DNA of 64,000 nucleotides from an uncultured Pelagibacteraceae bacterium (GCA_902523185.1 CABYYJ010000006.1:1-64000), one strand, 5' to 3'. Positions 27,734 through 39,876 are shown, numbered from the stretch's first letter. Numbers and translations: made by a program. The notes: generated from the letters alone by a model not told the origin.

Positions 27734-28154
27734 AAGACTATCAAAAAATATCGAGCTACCTAAATACGAGACAAGTGGTTCATCAGGAATGGATCTTTCA
27801 GCTAATATTGAAATGCAGATAAAAATTGAGCCAGGAAAAACATCAATAATCCCAACTGGTATATCAGTGTCTATACCTAAAAATTTCGAAATACAAATTA
27901 GATCAAGATCAGGCTTGGCTGCTAAAAGTCAAATATCAGTTCTTAATTCACCCGGGACCATAGACGCCGATTACAGAGGTGAATTAAAAGTGATATTAAT
28001 AAACTTGAGTAATAAGACTTTTGTAGTTGAAAAAGGCACGCGCATCGCTCAAATGGTATTATGCCCTATAGTTAAAGCTAAGTTTAAGGAAGTAGATAGC
28101 CTAGACGATACAGATAGAGGAGATGGTGGCTTTGGATCAACTGGGTTGAAATAA
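27714..28154 (+). CDS. dut: dUTP diphosphatase
   Basis: The protein has 146 aa, the normal trimeric dUTPase size. All five motifs are visible in order: GSSGMDLSA, RSRSGLAAK, GTIDADYRGELKV, RIAQMV and RGDGGFGSTG. It hydrolyses dUTP to dUMP and keeps uracil out of DNA. The start lies inside the last 20 bp of coaBC, and the MTDVLIKRL N-terminus matches the family. Confidence 0.97.
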   Translation: MTDVLIKRLSKNIELPKYETSGSSGMDLSANIEMQIKIEPGKTSIIPTGISVSIPKNFEIQIRSRSGLAAKSQISVLNSPGTIDADYRGELKVILINLSNKTFVVEKGTRIAQMVLCPIVKAKFKEVDSLDDTDRGDGGFGSTGLK

Positions 28155-28157
28155 TTT

Positions 28158-28901
28158 ATGCAATTAGGATTGAAAGATTTTAAAAGGTTTGAAAAACAAA
28201 TAATTCTTAAAAATGTTGGAGTAGCTGGACAAAAAAAAATATTTAATGCTAAAGTATTAATAATCGGTATTGGGGGTTTGGGTTGCCCACTTTTAACTTA
28301 CTTAGCTGCATCTGGGGTTGGGACAATAGGAATCGCAGATCCAGATAAAATTGAAATAAGTAATTTGAATCGACAAACATTATTTACTGCTAATGATATA
28401 GGTAAGTTCAAAGTCGACCAGGCTAAATATATTATTAATAGAATAAATAATAAGATTAGAATTAAAGTTTTTAAAAAAAAAATAACCTTAAAGAATATTA
28501 AATCAGCAATTAGAGATTTTGATATAATTTGTGATGGAACAGATAATTTTGAGACAAGATACTTGGTCAATGATGAATGTAAAAAAATGAAAAAAATACT
28601 CATCTCTGCAGCAATTAGTAAATTTGATGGCCACTTATATAAGTTTAATTTTAAAAAAAAGACTTCCTGTTACAGATGCTTTATGCCGGAAATGCCTGTT
28701 TTTGAGAGAAATTGTGAAACAGATGGGATTTTCTCTCCAGTAGCTGGAATTTTAGGATCACTACAAGCTAATGAAGTTTTAAAAACAATTATAGGATTAA
28801 GAAACAGTTTAGATAACCAGATGATGATTTTTGATTCAATTAAAATAAATTTAAGAAAAATAAAATTATCTTTAAACCCTGAGTGTAAAAACAAATGTTA
28901 A
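28158..28901 (+). CDS. ThiF/MoeB/HesA-family adenylyltransferase
   Basis: The protein has 247 aa. It has the nucleotide-binding GIGGLGCPLLTYLAASG, the arginine-finger region SNLNRQTLF, the aspartate in CDGTDNFETRYLVND and two zinc cysteine pairs (CYRC and the C-terminal CKNKC). It lacks a rhodanese domain. These enzymes adenylate the C-terminal glycine of a ubiquitin-like sulfur carrier (MoaD or ThiS). Its position after dut matches alphaproteobacterial moeB. Molybdopterin or thiamine cannot be chosen without the carrier gene. Confidence 0.85.
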   Translation: MQLGLKDFKRFEKQIILKNVGVAGQKKIFNAKVLIIGIGGLGCPLLTYLAASGVGTIGIADPDKIEISNLNRQTLFTANDIGKFKVDQAKYIINRINNKIRIKVFKKKITLKNIKSAIRDFDIICDGTDNFETRYLVNDECKKMKKILISAAISKFDGHLYKFNFKKKTSCYRCFMPEMPVFERNCETDGIFSPVAGILGSLQANEVLKTIIGLRNSLDNQMMIFDSIKINLRKIKLSLNPECKNKC

Positions 28902-29341
28902 AAATTGTTTATATTATTTTTATTTTTTATTTTTCATTTAAGAGTCTTTTCGCAAATGAATACTTTCTAACATTGAGAAATGACAAAGTAAATCTAAGAC
29001 AAGGACCGTCTTTCGAATATCCTATCAAATTATTTTACAAAAAAAAATTTTTACCTGTCGTAATTCAAGATAAATCTGAAAATTTTCGGAAAATAAGAGA
29101 TCATGAAAATAATACCGGTTGGATCCATATTTCACAATTATCAAAAAAAAAAGCAGCAATCGTAATTGACGATAATGCTTACATTTATTCGAGCAGCACT
29201 ATTTACTCTAAACCTTTGGCTGTATCAGAAAGTGGAAAACTCTTAATTTTCAAAAAATGCAAAGAGAATTGGTGTAAACTATCGAATAAAGATATCAAAG
29301 GATGGATAAAGAAAGAGCATCTTTGGGGAAAAATTAATTAA
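28895..29341 (+). CDS. Periplasmic SH3-domain protein
   Basis: The protein has 148 aa. A signal peptide of about 20 residues ends in LFANE. Two bacterial SH3-like units follow: NDKVNLRQGPSFEYPIKLFYKK...GWIHISQLS and a second ending GWIKKEHLWG. This matches the SH3_4/DUF1058 proteins found beside moeB in alphaproteobacteria, which are thought to bind the cell wall. The gene overlaps the ThiF gene by 7 bp and ends 1 bp short of the convergent gene. Confidence 0.8.
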   Translation: MLKIVYIIFIFYFSFKSLFANEYFLTLRNDKVNLRQGPSFEYPIKLFYKKKFLPVVIQDKSENFRKIRDHENNTGWIHISQLSKKKAAIVIDDNAYIYSSSTIYSKPLAVSESGKLLIFKKCKENWCKLSNKDIKGWIKKEHLWGKIN

Positions 29342-29342
29342 T

Positions 29343-29588
29343 TTATTTTTTTTTGTACTTTGATGACCAAACTTTATCTAAAACAAAGTACCAGACTGCA
29401 TTGGCAATCGGTTCAACAATAGCATCCGTAAGAGCAACCATAAAAGATACGTCTGCTATTAACATCAATACAGTAATTGCAATTAAAAAATGACCAATGG
29501 TATAAATTAATGTTCTTAAAAGTGAGCCTTTATTATTCTCGTATATGTCCTTGGCTGTAAGATATATTCCTCTATTGAATTCTGCCAT
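29343..29588 (-). CDS. Small membrane protein, DUF2061-like
   Basis: The protein has 81 aa. Two hydrophobic segments (about 23-42 and 45-70) surround an alternating pattern, and a basic tail DKVWSSKYKKK follows. The layout, with RTLIYTIGHF after the N-terminus and a WYFVLDKVW end, resembles DUF2061 membrane proteins of unknown function. Its start overlaps the oxygenase gene upstream by 17 bp, so it is probably the last gene of the katG operon. Confidence 0.6.
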   Translation of the reverse strand: MAEFNRGIYLTAKDIYENNKGSLLRTLIYTIGHFLIAITVLMLIADVSFMVALTDAIVEPIANAVWYFVLDKVWSSKYKKK

Positions 29589-30219
29589 TATTATTGAATG
29601 GATTTTCTAGAACACAAGCTACTAAGTGTATTCTATTCTGTTCCCCTCCATTAAAAAAGTTATGATACTTTGTGTTATTTGTTATTGTCACTGTGCCATC
29701 GGCTGGCATATGTTTACTTACTTCTTCAATAACCATTCTGCATCCTTTATTAGTTATTATTGGAACATGTAATCTTGGCTCGGGATCTCTGTGCCAACTA
29801 AGTGTAGATCTAGGTTCTTTAAGAAGTATTCTTACTCTTCCAAGTTTAAAATTCTCTTTTAAAGTATTAAAAACATGTTCGAAATAAGTTCCCTTAAACT
29901 CTGGAAGCAATTCCGTATATTTTGACTCATCTATCGGTTTATCTCTCATCGCCTCTTTGCCGCTTTCATCTGGAATAGTCCAGTAAGTCCCTCTAACGTT
30001 ATGACCTTCGATTGAAGATTTATCACCTGGTATTTGGTTTACTGGAATTGCGCCAAAATTTTTGATACCTAGAGAATTAAAATTTTTTTGCTTTAAAATT
30101 TTTTCTAAATCACTTCTTAATTTATTAATGTCAAATTTAAGATCTGGCACTTGATAAAAATCGCCACTAATTTTATTATTAAGAGTTTCCACATTTTCCA
30201 TTTTTTTTACCGTTTCCAT
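29572..30219 (-). CDS. Aspartyl/asparaginyl beta-hydroxylase-like 2OG-Fe(II) oxygenase
   Basis: The protein has 215 aa. The C-terminal half has SWHRDPEPRLHVPIITNKG, supplying the first iron His, and TKYHNFFNGGEQNRIHLV, the second His with the Arg that binds 2-oxoglutarate. This is the PF05118 double-stranded beta-helix pattern. The substrate is unknown: proteins and small lipids are both known for the family. It starts one base after the katG stop and overlaps the DUF2061-like gene, so it should share the katG promoter. There is no signal peptide, so it is cytoplasmic. Confidence 0.75.
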   Translation of the reverse strand: METVKKMENVETLNNKISGDFYQVPDLKFDINKLRSDLEKILKQKNFNSLGIKNFGAIPVNQIPGDKSSIEGHNVRGTYWTIPDESGKEAMRDKPIDESKYTELLPEFKGTYFEHVFNTLKENFKLGRVRILLKEPRSTLSWHRDPEPRLHVPIITNKGCRMVIEEVSKHMPADGTVTITNNTKYHNFFNGGEQNRIHLVACVLENPFNNNGRIQ

Positions 30220-30220
30220 T

Positions 30221-32421
<2,201 letters not shown>

Positions 32422-32443
32422 GTGAAAAGCAAGCGACAAACTG

Positions 32444-32851
32444 TCAGTTTTTCAAATTTATAAATACCTCAATGTTCTTTATTTTTTTTCCATTTGGAGC
32501 CTTAGGCAATTTTTGTATAACTACATCTTTTGCGTTTATATCAATCAGCTCTGAAGTATCATTATCGTAAAAATGATGATGATTAGAAACATTTGTATCA
32601 AAATAAGTTTTTTTTCCTCTTACCTCAATTTCATTTAGATGTCCTGCAGCTTTAAATGCATGAACTGTGTTGTAGATTGTGGCTAAAGCAAATTTAGTAG
32701 AAGTTTTTTTTAGTAATAACTTATTGAGACTTTCAACTGTAAAATGAATAGTTTTTTCTCTATCAAATAAAAATTTTGCAATTTCCACTCTCTGCTTTGT
32801 TGGTCTTAAGCCTGAACTACGTAATTTGTTTAAAATTTCTATAAGTTTCAT
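32444..32851 (-). CDS. irr: Iron response regulator Irr (Fur superfamily)
   Basis: The protein has 135 aa. It has a winged helix at about 13-75 (LRPTKQRVEIAKFL...ALATIYNTVHAFKAAGHL), then KTYFDTNVSNHHHFYD. The HHH at 91-93 is the haem/metal-binding motif of Irr, and KLPKAPNGKKI near the end matches it too. The N-terminal GCPW haem regulatory motif of Bradyrhizobium Irr is absent, as in many Irr proteins. Divergence from fabA-fabB-fabI reproduces a conserved alphaproteobacterial arrangement and supports Irr over PerR. It is probably autoregulated through the palindrome at 32876-32892. Confidence 0.9.
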   Translation of the reverse strand: MKLIEILNKLRSSGLRPTKQRVEIAKFLFDREKTIHFTVESLNKLLLKKTSTKFALATIYNTVHAFKAAGHLNEIEVRGKKTYFDTNVSNHHHFYDNDTSELIDINAKDVVIQKLPKAPNGKKIKNIEVFINLKN

Positions 32852-32875
32852 GGTTTTTTTAGCTTTTTGAGCTAG

Positions 32876-32892
32876 TTTATAATCATTCTAAA
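32876..32892. promoter_or_regulatory. Irr-box (ICE)-like palindrome between irr and fabA
   Basis: TTTATAATCATTCTAAA is an 8+1+8 palindrome with one mismatched pair, matching the katG copy at 16 of 17 positions; three flanking bases (tag) and one more also match. On the plus strand it contains TATAAT (32878-32883), a candidate fabA -10. On the minus strand TATAAA is a candidate irr -10. The box lies 24 bp from the irr start and 52 bp from the fabA start, so it could repress both. Confidence 0.72.
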
Positions 32893-32944
32893 ACAAAATA
32901 TATATGAATACTATATTAAATCAAGTAAAAGTGATTTTAAATTT

Positions 32945-33448
32945 ATGGAAAAAAACAGCTATACTTATGATGAATTAATTTCGTGTGGAGAGGGAAAATT
33001 ATTTGGAGAAGGAAATGCTAAACTTCCTCTACCACCGATGTTAATGTTTGATAGAATAACTGAAATTAAAAAAGATAAAGGTGAGTTTAAAAAAGGTTTT
33101 ATTAAGGCTGAACTTGATATCAAAGATAATTTATGGTTCTTTGATTGTCACTTTAAAAAAGACCCAGTTATGCCTGGGTGCCTTGGATTAGATGCGATGT
33201 GGCAATTAGTTGGCTTTTACCTTGGTTGGATTGGTGAACCAGGAAAGGGTAGAGCGCTAGGAGTTAATAGTGTTAAATTTACTGGAGAAGTTTTAAAAAA
33301 TATTAAAATGGCAACTTATGAAATTAATATGAAGAGGATTTTAAAAAAAGAAGGTACTGCAGTAGGTCTAGCAAACGGTATTTTAAGCGCTGATGGCAAA
33401 ATAATTTATACAGCTGAAAATTTGAAAGTAGGGTTGTTTAAGTCATGA
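32945..33448 (+). CDS. fabA: 3-hydroxydecanoyl-ACP dehydratase/isomerase
   Basis: The protein has 167 aa. The catalytic pair is H69 in [14 protein letters not shown] and D83 in [12 protein letters not shown]. FabA dehydrates 3-hydroxydecanoyl-ACP and isomerises trans-2 to cis-3 decenoyl-ACP, starting anaerobic unsaturated fatty-acid synthesis. It overlaps fabB by 4 bp (ATGA). The upstream spacer shared with irr carries the Irr-box-like palindrome. No strong Shine-Dalgarno sequence is seen. Confidence 0.97.
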   Translation: MEKNSYTYDELISCGEGKLFGEGNAKLPLPPMLMFDRITEIKKDKGEFKKGFIKAELDIKDNLWFFDCHFKKDPVMPGCLGLDAMWQLVGFYLGWIGEPGKGRALGVNSVKFTGEVLKNIKMATYEINMKRILKKEGTAVGLANGILSADGKIIYTAENLKVGLFKS

Positions 33449-34659
33449 AAAGAGTTGTTATAACTGGAATAGGTGTGGTTTCTTGTTTGGGAAACAATCA
33501 AGAAGAAGTTTATAAATCTTTACTAAACGCTAAATCAGGGATTACATTTGCAGAAGAGTATAAAGAATATAATTTAAAAAGTCATGTTCATGGAAAACCA
33601 AATATAAAACTTGAGGACTTTGTAGATAGAAAATTTATAAGATTCATGGGGCCTGGATCAGCTTATAATTATATTTCTATGAATGAAGCTGTAAAAGACT
33701 CAGGCTTAGAGGAAAAAGATGTTAGTAACATAACTACTGGAATGATAATGGGATCTGGCGGACCGTCTATTGAAAACGTAATATTAGCTGCAGATAAAAC
33801 TAGAGAAAAAAGCCCTAAAAGGATGGGTCCTTTTGTTGTGCCAAGAACTATGTCTAGTACTGCATCAGCAACTCTTGCAGTACCATTTAAAATAAAAGGA
33901 GTTAACTATACAATCAGTTCAGCTTGCGCAACCAGCGGTCATTGTATTGGTAATGCAATGGAGTTAATCCAACTAGGAAAACAAAAAATTATTTTTGCAG
34001 GTGGAAGCGATGAAGTACATTTCGCAATGACTGCAATGTTTGATGCTATGACAGCCCTTTCCTCAAAATATAATGATACTCCTGAAAAAGCTTCTAGGCC
34101 CTATGATAAAACACGAGATGGCTTTGTTATCTCAGGTGGAGGAGGGGTGTTAGTTTTGGAGGAGTACGAGCACGCAAAGTCAAGAGGTGCGAAGATATAT
34201 GCAGAGCTTACTGGATACGGTGCCACATCTGATGGTTATGACATGGTGGCTCCTTCTGGAGAGGGCGCAGTCAGATGTATGAAAATGGCATTGAGTACTA
34301 CAAAAAATAAAATTGATTATATAAATACTCACGGTACATCAACACCTGTCGGAGATATAACAGAATTGAAAGCTGTAGGAGAAGTTTTCAGTGATTATAA
34401 ACCAAAAATTAGTTCAACCAAATCTCTTGCAGGTCATTCTCTAGGAGCTACATCAGTTCATGAGGCTGTTTATAGTTTAATTATGATGAAAAATAATTTT
34501 ATAGCTGCCTCTGCAAATATTAGCGATATGGATGAGGATGCAAAAAGATATCCAATTGTTACAAAAGTAGAAAAAGATGTAAATTTAAATTCTGTAATGT
34601 CGAATAGTTTCGGCTTTGGCGGGACTAATGCTACTTTAGTTTTTGAAAAGGTAAAATAA
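33445..34659 (+). CDS. fabB: 3-oxoacyl-ACP synthase I
   Basis: The protein has 404 aa. The nucleophile is C161 in [10 protein letters not shown], and the two active-site histidines lie in [11 protein letters not shown] and [10 protein letters not shown]. FabB elongates the cis-3-decenoyl-ACP made by FabA. The pair is diagnostic of the FabA/FabB unsaturated pathway. The gene is coupled to both neighbours, overlapping fabA by 4 bp and fabI by 1 bp. Confidence 0.96.
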   Translation: MKRVVITGIGVVSCLGNNQEEVYKSLLNAKSGITFAEEYKEYNLKSHVHGKPNIKLEDFVDRKFIRFMGPGSAYNYISMNEAVKDSGLEEKDVSNITTGMIMGSGGPSIENVILAADKTREKSPKRMGPFVVPRTMSSTASATLAVPFKIKGVNYTISSACATSGHCIGNAMELIQLGKQKIIFAGGSDEVHFAMTAMFDAMTALSSKYNDTPEKASRPYDKTRDGFVISGGGGVLVLEEYEHAKSRGAKIYAELTGYGATSDGYDMVAPSGEGAVRCMKMALSTTKNKIDYINTHGTSTPVGDITELKAVGEVFSDYKPKISSTKSLAGHSLGATSVHEAVYSLIMMKNNFIAASANISDMDEDAKRYPIVTKVEKDVNLNSVMSNSFGFGGTNATLVFEKVK

Positions 34660-35444
34660 TGAGTTTAATGAAGGGAAAAAAAGGTCTGATAATGGGAGTT
34701 GCAAACGAGCGTTCTATTGCTTGGGGTATATCTCAAAAACTTGCAGAAGCTGGGGCAGAATTAGCTTTTACTTACTTAGGTGATGCTTTAAAAAAGAGAG
34801 TTGTTCCTTTAGCAGAAAAATTAAACTCAAAATTAACTTTCAGTTGCGATGTTGAAAAAAATGATGAAGTTGTTCAACTTTTCAAAGATGTAAAGTCAAA
34901 ATGGGGAGAAATAGATTTTGTAGTTCATGCAGTGGCTTTTTCCGATAAATCAGAGTTATCAGGAGAATATTTAAATACTACAAGAGAAAATTTTCTTAGA
35001 AGTATGCTAATCTCTTGTTTTTCATTTACTGAAGTAGCCAAGGAGGCTTCAAAAATAATGAAAGAGGGAGGAAGTTTGCTAACACTTACTTATGAGTCTA
35101 CTAAAGCTATTCCAAATTATAATGTTATGGGGGTTTGTAAATCTGCTTTAGAGGCCAGTGTAAAATATTTAGCCAGGGATCTTGGTGGAAAAAAGATTAG
35201 AGTAAACGCAATCAGCGCAGGACCCATAAAAACTTTAGCTGCTTCTGCAATTGGAGATGCAAAATTTTTATATAAATGGAATGAAGATCATTCCTTTTTA
35301 AAAAGAAATGTAGATATTCACGATGTTGGAAATTCTGCGTTTTATTTAATTAGTAATTTAGCTGCAGGTGTTACTGGTGAAATACATTATGTAGATGCTG
35401 GATATAATAAAGTTGGAATGCCAGATCCTAAAAATATTACTTAA
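34659..35444 (+). CDS. fabI: Enoyl-ACP reductase FabI
   Basis: The protein has 261 aa. The NADH-binding start is GLIMGVANERSIAWGIS. The catalytic region is LTYESTKAIPNYNVMGVCK, with the YNVMG(x2)K Tyr/Lys arrangement of FabI, followed by RVNAISAGPIKTLAASAIGD. It performs the last reduction of each elongation cycle. It ends the fabA-fabB-fabI operon and overlaps the end of the convergent deacetylase gene by 8 bp. Confidence 0.96.
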   Translation: MSLMKGKKGLIMGVANERSIAWGISQKLAEAGAELAFTYLGDALKKRVVPLAEKLNSKLTFSCDVEKNDEVVQLFKDVKSKWGEIDFVVHAVAFSDKSELSGEYLNTTRENFLRSMLISCFSFTEVAKEASKIMKEGGSLLTLTYESTKAIPNYNVMGVCKSALEASVKYLARDLGGKKIRVNAISAGPIKTLAASAIGDAKFLYKWNEDHSFLKRNVDIHDVGNSAFYLISNLAAGVTGEIHYVDAGYNKVGMPDPKNIT

Positions 35445-36201
35445 ACAATCTTGCTGTTTTAAGAGTTTTTTCAACTATAAAATTTGTTATATTCTGAATA
35501 GAATTAGGGTCTGTGATACCTATTATATAATCCAAATCAACTATTTTGTTATGATGTTTAACGATAAAATTTTCAAATCTTTCGAAGTCTTTGTCATCCC
35601 AATAGTTTATATGTAGTTGAGTAGACTGAATACCAAATGGTAAAAATATTTCTCTGTAAAAAAGTTGAGGAATAAAAAGCAAATCATCTTTGTAAAAAGG
35701 AAATAATCCATATCCGTCTATAATTATTTTAATATCTTTTTTTTTTAAGGCCTCTAATGTATTTTGATCATAAATATGATTAGGAGCAAAAAAACTTCTT
35801 ATCTTTATTTGCCTTTTTTGAAACTCAAACAAACCAGACTCAATTTTGCTTAACTGTTTTGAAAATTCTAATCCATAAAATTCAGAGTCACCACCATAAT
35901 TGAAAACATCATTTTTGTCAGATTTTTGAGTATAAAGATGGTTGCATCCGTGCATTGTTATTTCCCAACCCTTATTTTTCCAATTTGTGACTTTATCCCA
36001 AAAGAGTTCGGTTTTTGGATAAGTTAATAGTTCAGGATCTTTATTAGCTGGGATAACACCAAGTAGTGGTTTGATTTTGTATTTATCAAATAATAATTCA
36101 CATTTTTCCATTAATGCCCAATTCATATTCTCACATATATCATCCATTCGGATAAGTAATCCGGTATATTTAGAAAAAATTTTATTTATTGAATTAAACA
36201 T
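35437..36201 (-). CDS. DUF2334-type polysaccharide deacetylase family protein
   Basis: The protein has 254 aa and no signal peptide. LIRMDDICENMNW gives the metal-site Asp pair and EITMHGCNHLY the His-x3-His metal motif. RSFFAPNHIYDQNTLEAL is the catalytic-base region typical of DUF2334 deacetylases. The substrate is unknown, perhaps an intracellular or lipid-linked glycan. It overlaps fabI convergently and is divergent from the GNAT gene, with only 23 bp between starts. Confidence 0.75.
   Translation of the reverse strand: MFNSINKIFSKYTGLLIRMDDICENMNWALMEKCELLFDKYKIKPLLGVIPANKDPELLTYPKTELFWDKVTNWKNKGWEITMHGCNHLYTQKSDKNDVFNYGGDSEFYGLEFSKQLSKIESGLFEFQKRQIKIRSFFAPNHIYDQNTLEALKKKDIKIIIDGYGLFPFYKDDLLFIPQLFYREIFLPFGIQSTQLHINYWDDKDFERFENFIVKHHNKIVDLDYIIGITDPNSIQNITNFIVEKTLKTARLFK
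35440..35471. terminator. Possible bidirectional terminator at the fabI/deacetylase junction
   Basis: On the plus strand CTTAAACA (35440-35447), a 7-nt loop and TGTTTTAAG (35455-35463) form an 8-bp stem with one bulged T, followed by AG and T6. On the minus strand the same stem is followed by TAATATTTTT. It lies across the overlapping 3' ends of fabI and the deacetylase. The stem is mostly A-T, so strength is doubtful. Confidence 0.4.
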
Positions 36202-36224
36202 ATTTATTTATATTTTATCTTACA

Positions 36225-37172
36225 GTGAGCAAATTTCATATAAAAAAGGTATCTGAAATAGATAAAAAGAAACTATTAAAATTTTATCAAGAGTCTTTTG
36301 ATTATAAAAATAATAATCTAGATATTTTAAATTGGCGATACAGGCCTGGATTTAAAAGTTTTGAACCTCTCGTTTTAGAGGTTGATGAAGAGATTTGCGG
36401 GCATGCTGGCCTTATAGCAAATGATTTAAAAATCAAAGATGATATAAAAACTGGCATTTGGTTTACTGATTTTTATGTAAAAGAAAAATGTAGATCTTTA
36501 GGATATGGAAAATTATTGACTAAAGAATGGATGAAAATTTGTCCAATTAAAATAACACTGTGCAATGATCTATCTTTAAAAATTTTTAAAAAAATGAATT
36601 GGTCTTATAATAATAAATTTTTAAAAAAAATAAAAATTACGAACTTGCTTAATTTTATTCCAATTTTCAAAAAAGCTAAAGAGTTAGAAATAAATAATAA
36701 TAATTTAGGAGATTTAAAACTTGAAGATACAAATAATCAAACTATTTCCAGAGTAGCAAATGAAAGTGAAAAATTATTATCGGGAAAATCATTAGGAATT
36801 GTAAGAGATGAAAACTGGTTTAAATGGCGAATCTTAGATTATCCTGAAAAGAAAAATATTTTTATTTTTAGATATATAGACACAAACATAATTGCTGAGA
36901 TAAAAATTAAAGATAGTTTTAAAATTTTGAATATTATTTATGTTTCAAAACCAATAAAGATAAGTTTATCAAACCTTTTTTCAAATTTTGCTAAAAACAA
37001 TAAGATTAATTTTATAAGTTTTATTTCAGAAAAAAAAGAATTATTCAACATTAACACGCCGTGGAGTAGAAAACTCAACTTTGCTTTCTTTACAGAAGAC
37101 TCTTCGATTAAACATTTAATTAACGAATTTGATAATATTCAATTTATAGATAGCGATATTGGTTTTATTTAA
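36225..37172 (+). CDS. GNAT-family acetyltransferase-like protein
   Basis: The protein has 315 aa from a GTG start. The N-terminal 130 residues have GNAT features: EEICGHAGLIANDLKI, FTDFYVKEKCRSLGYGKLL (the acetyl-CoA loop R-x2-G-x-G) and LSLKIFKKMNW. The C-terminal half is a second, diverged domain with WFKWRILDYPEKKN, as in proteins that acylate sugars or cell-surface glycans. Pairing with the divergent deacetylase suggests joint glycan editing; this is inference. It ends 1 bp before convergent pnp. Confidence 0.65.
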   Translation: MSKFHIKKVSEIDKKKLLKFYQESFDYKNNNLDILNWRYRPGFKSFEPLVLEVDEEICGHAGLIANDLKIKDDIKTGIWFTDFYVKEKCRSLGYGKLLTKEWMKICPIKITLCNDLSLKIFKKMNWSYNNKFLKKIKITNLLNFIPIFKKAKELEINNNNLGDLKLEDTNNQTISRVANESEKLLSGKSLGIVRDENWFKWRILDYPEKKNIFIFRYIDTNIIAEIKIKDSFKILNIIYVSKPIKISLSNLFSNFAKNNKINFISFISEKKELFNINTPWSRKLNFAFFTEDSSIKHLINEFDNIQFIDSDIGFI

Positions 37173-37173
37173 A

Positions 37174-39246
37174 TTATACTGACGCTTGTTTAATTGATAA
37201 TTTTACTTTTCCTCTATCAAATCCAACTACTTTTACAGACACTTCATCGCCTTCTTTTACAACATCACCAACTTTTGCAACACGTTTATCAGCCAGTTCT
37301 GAAATATGAACAAGACCGTCTTGTTTTCCTAAAAAGTTAACGAAAGCTCCAAATTCCATTATTTTAACAACTTTACCTTTATAAATTTTACCCATTTCTG
37401 GTTTGGCAATTAAATTTTTAATAAAATCGATAGCTTTATTTCTTGAGGATTCATCTGGGGCTGCCACTGTTACTTCTCCAGTATCTTTTACATCAACTTT
37501 AGCTCCCGATGTCTCAACAATTTCTCGTATTGTTGCACCCCCTTTTCCAATTACTGTTGCTATATCTTTTTTATCAACTTTAATTGTTTCCATTTTTGGT
37601 GTGTGTTTCGAAAACTCTTTTCTTGATGTTTTAATAGCTTTATTCATTTCACTTAAAATATGTTCTCGTCCACCTTTCGCTTGATCTAAAGCTTTTTCCA
37701 TAATTTCAAAAGTAATACCTGTTATTTTTATATCCATCTGAAGTGAGGTAATACCATTTTTTGTGCCAGCGACTTTAAAATCCATATCACCTAAATGATC
37801 TTCGTCCCCCAAAATATCAGAAAGCACAGAAAAATCGTCACCCTCCTTGATTAACCCCATTGCAATTCCAGCAACTGGCTCCTTTATTGGAACTCCTGCA
37901 TCCATTAAAGATAATGAGGTTCCACACACTGTTGCCATAGATGAAGATCCGTTTGACTCAGTAATTTCTGAAACTACTCTAAGTGTATAAGGAAAACTTT
38001 CCTTTGATGGTAAAGATGAATTTATTGCTCTCCATGCTAATTTACCGTGTCCAATTTCTCTTCTTCCAGTACCTATTCTTCCGCATTCTCCAACTGAAAA
38101 AGGTGGAAAATTATAGTGCAACATGAAATTAGATCTTTGCATTCCTTCGAGACTTTCTAGTCTTTGCTCATCATCTGTCATACCTAGTGTAGTCACCACT
38201 AGAGCTTGAGTTTCTCCTCTAGTAAAAAGAGCAGATCCATGAGTTCTTGGTAAAACACCAACCTCACATTTTATCTGTCTTACGTCTGCTAGACCTCTGC
38301 CATCTATTCTTTTCTTTTCTTTTAAAATTGCGGTTCTAACAATATCTTTCTCTAATGATTTCAGTTGAGACATTACTTGATTTTCTGTAACGGTTTCATC
38401 TTCCCCAAACATTTCTTTACATTGTGTCTCTATTTCAGAAATAGCTGAAGATCTCTTTTTCTTATCTATTTCTTTAAATGCGCTTCTTAATCCACCTTCA
38501 AATTTTTCAGAGATTTTCTTTTTAATCTCAGAATGATCAACTTCTTCAACTTCCCATTTAGGTTTGCTAGCTTTTTTTGCCAATTTTTCTATTGCTTCAA
38601 TTATCGGTACAAATTTTTCATGGCCAAATTTTACAGCATCTAGCATAACTTTTTCGGATAATCCCGATGTTTCAGACTCAACCATAAGAACTGCATCTTT
38701 AGTTCCAGCAACTACAAGATCTAATTCAGAGTCTTTTAATTCTTCCACAGATGGATTTAATAGATACTTTCCATCTTTGTAGCCAACTCTACTAGCCGCT
38801 ATAGGACCTAAAAATGGTAATCCAGAAATTGCTAAAGCTGCTGAAGAAGCTATAATTGATAATATATCTGGTTGATTTTCACTATCATATGACAAGACTG
38901 TAGGAAGAACTTGAACCTCATTCATAAAACCAGATGGAAATAAAGGTCTTATTGGTCTATCTATTAATCTAGAAATTAATGTTTCTGCTTCAGTTGGTCT
39001 TGCTTCTCTTTTAAAATATCCCCCAGGTATTTTTCCAGCTGCATAATATTTTTCTTGATAATTTACGGACAAGGGAAAATAATCTTGACCTTCTGCAACT
39101 TTTTTAGCTCCTACTGCTGTTGCTATCACAACTGTTTCTCCAAGAGTAGCAATGATAGCTCCATCTGCTTGTCTTGCTATTTTACCTGTTTCTAAAGTTA
39201 ATTTTTTACCATTAACTTCTAATTCTTCTTTATTTATTTTGAACAT
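37174..39246 (-). CDS. pnp: Polyribonucleotide nucleotidyltransferase
   Basis: The protein has 690 aa. Two RNase PH domains are visible ([14 protein letters not shown] and [35 protein letters not shown] in the active site). A KH domain follows ([16 protein letters not shown]) and then an S1 domain ([28 protein letters not shown]). It degrades RNA phosphorolytically and is a core degradosome enzyme. The start codon shares the A of the rpsO stop (TAATG), and AGGAA inside the rpsO end is its ribosome-binding site. Confidence 0.97.
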   Translation of the reverse strand: MFKINKEELEVNGKKLTLETGKIARQADGAIIATLGETVVIATAVGAKKVAEGQDYFPLSVNYQEKYYAAGKIPGGYFKREARPTEAETLISRLIDRPIRPLFPSGFMNEVQVLPTVLSYDSENQPDILSIIASSAALAISGLPFLGPIAASRVGYKDGKYLLNPSVEELKDSELDLVVAGTKDAVLMVESETSGLSEKVMLDAVKFGHEKFVPIIEAIEKLAKKASKPKWEVEEVDHSEIKKKISEKFEGGLRSAFKEIDKKKRSSAISEIETQCKEMFGEDETVTENQVMSQLKSLEKDIVRTAILKEKKRIDGRGLADVRQIKCEVGVLPRTHGSALFTRGETQALVVTTLGMTDDEQRLESLEGMQRSNFMLHYNFPPFSVGECGRIGTGRREIGHGKLAWRAINSSLPSKESFPYTLRVVSEITESNGSSSMATVCGTSLSLMDAGVPIKEPVAGIAMGLIKEGDDFSVLSDILGDEDHLGDMDFKVAGTKNGITSLQMDIKITGITFEIMEKALDQAKGGREHILSEMNKAIKTSRKEFSKHTPKMETIKVDKKDIATVIGKGGATIREIVETSGAKVDVKDTGEVTVAAPDESSRNKAIDFIKNLIAKPEMGKIYKGKVVKIMEFGAFVNFLGKQDGLVHISELADKRVAKVGDVVKEGDEVSVKVVGFDRGKVKLSIKQASV

Positions 39247-39506
39247 TATTTCCTTAAATTTAGTTGTTTAATAACCTTTTGGTATGACTCAGTATTTTGT
39301 TTTTTAAGATAAGCGAGTAGCTTTTTTCTTTTGTTAACTGATTTAGTCAGACCTAAAGTTGAGTGTTTATCCTTTTTAAATTTTTTGAAGTGTTCTGATA
39401 ATTTTGTAATCTTATCAGTCAATAAACCTATTTGTATTTCAGTTGAGCCAACATCTTTGGAATGTATAGCTAATGATTTAATTATATCTTTTTTTTTCTT
39501 TGTCAT
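39246..39506 (-). CDS. rpsO: 30S ribosomal protein S15
   Basis: The protein has 86 aa. [25 protein letters not shown] and [25 protein letters not shown] match S15. It binds the 16S central domain. Its 5' end overlaps rbfA by 29 bp. In related genomes truB normally lies between these two genes and is absent here. Confidence 0.96.
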   Translation of the reverse strand: MTKKKKDIIKSLAIHSKDVGSTEIQIGLLTDKITKLSEHFKKFKKDKHSTLGLTKSVNKRKKLLAYLKKQNTESYQKVIKQLNLRK

Positions 39507-39876
39507 TATCTTTATTTTTTTTAATTATTCTCTCAATCTTTTCAGCATATTCAAAAGAGTTATCTTCTACAAAAGTGAGTTTAGGAAGAAACTTAATAAC
39601 TAGCCTTTTAGACAGCGCTTTTCTAACAAGATGTGAGTATTCAGTCAAGATTTTTACTATTTCTTTAGTATCTATACCTCCCAAAGGAATTACATAAACT
39701 CGTGCAGTTTTTAGATCTGGTGTCATTCTAACCTCAGTAACTGTTATTAATTTAGAGTTAATTGTTGGAATTTTTGCTTCGTTTCTTAGAAATAGCTCAC
39801 CTAAATTTTGTTTAACTAATTCTCCCACTCTAAGTTGCCTTTGGCTAAATGGTCTTTGGGAAAGTTGGTCTCTCAT
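39478..39876 (-). CDS. rbfA: Ribosome-binding factor A
   Basis: The protein has 132 aa. The start MRDQLSQRPFSQRQLRVGELVKQ and the segment VTEVRMTPDLKTARVYVIPLG match alphaproteobacterial RbfA, which matures the 30S subunit. The C-terminal tail is lysine- and asparagine-rich and is encoded within the first 29 bases of rpsO, so the tail may have been shaped by the overlap. It follows infB with no gap. Confidence 0.94.
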   Translation of the reverse strand: MRDQLSQRPFSQRQLRVGELVKQNLGELFLRNEAKIPTINSKLITVTEVRMTPDLKTARVYVIPLGGIDTKEIVKILTEYSHLVRKALSKRLVIKFLPKLTFVEDNSFEYAEKIERIIKKNKDNDKEKKRYN

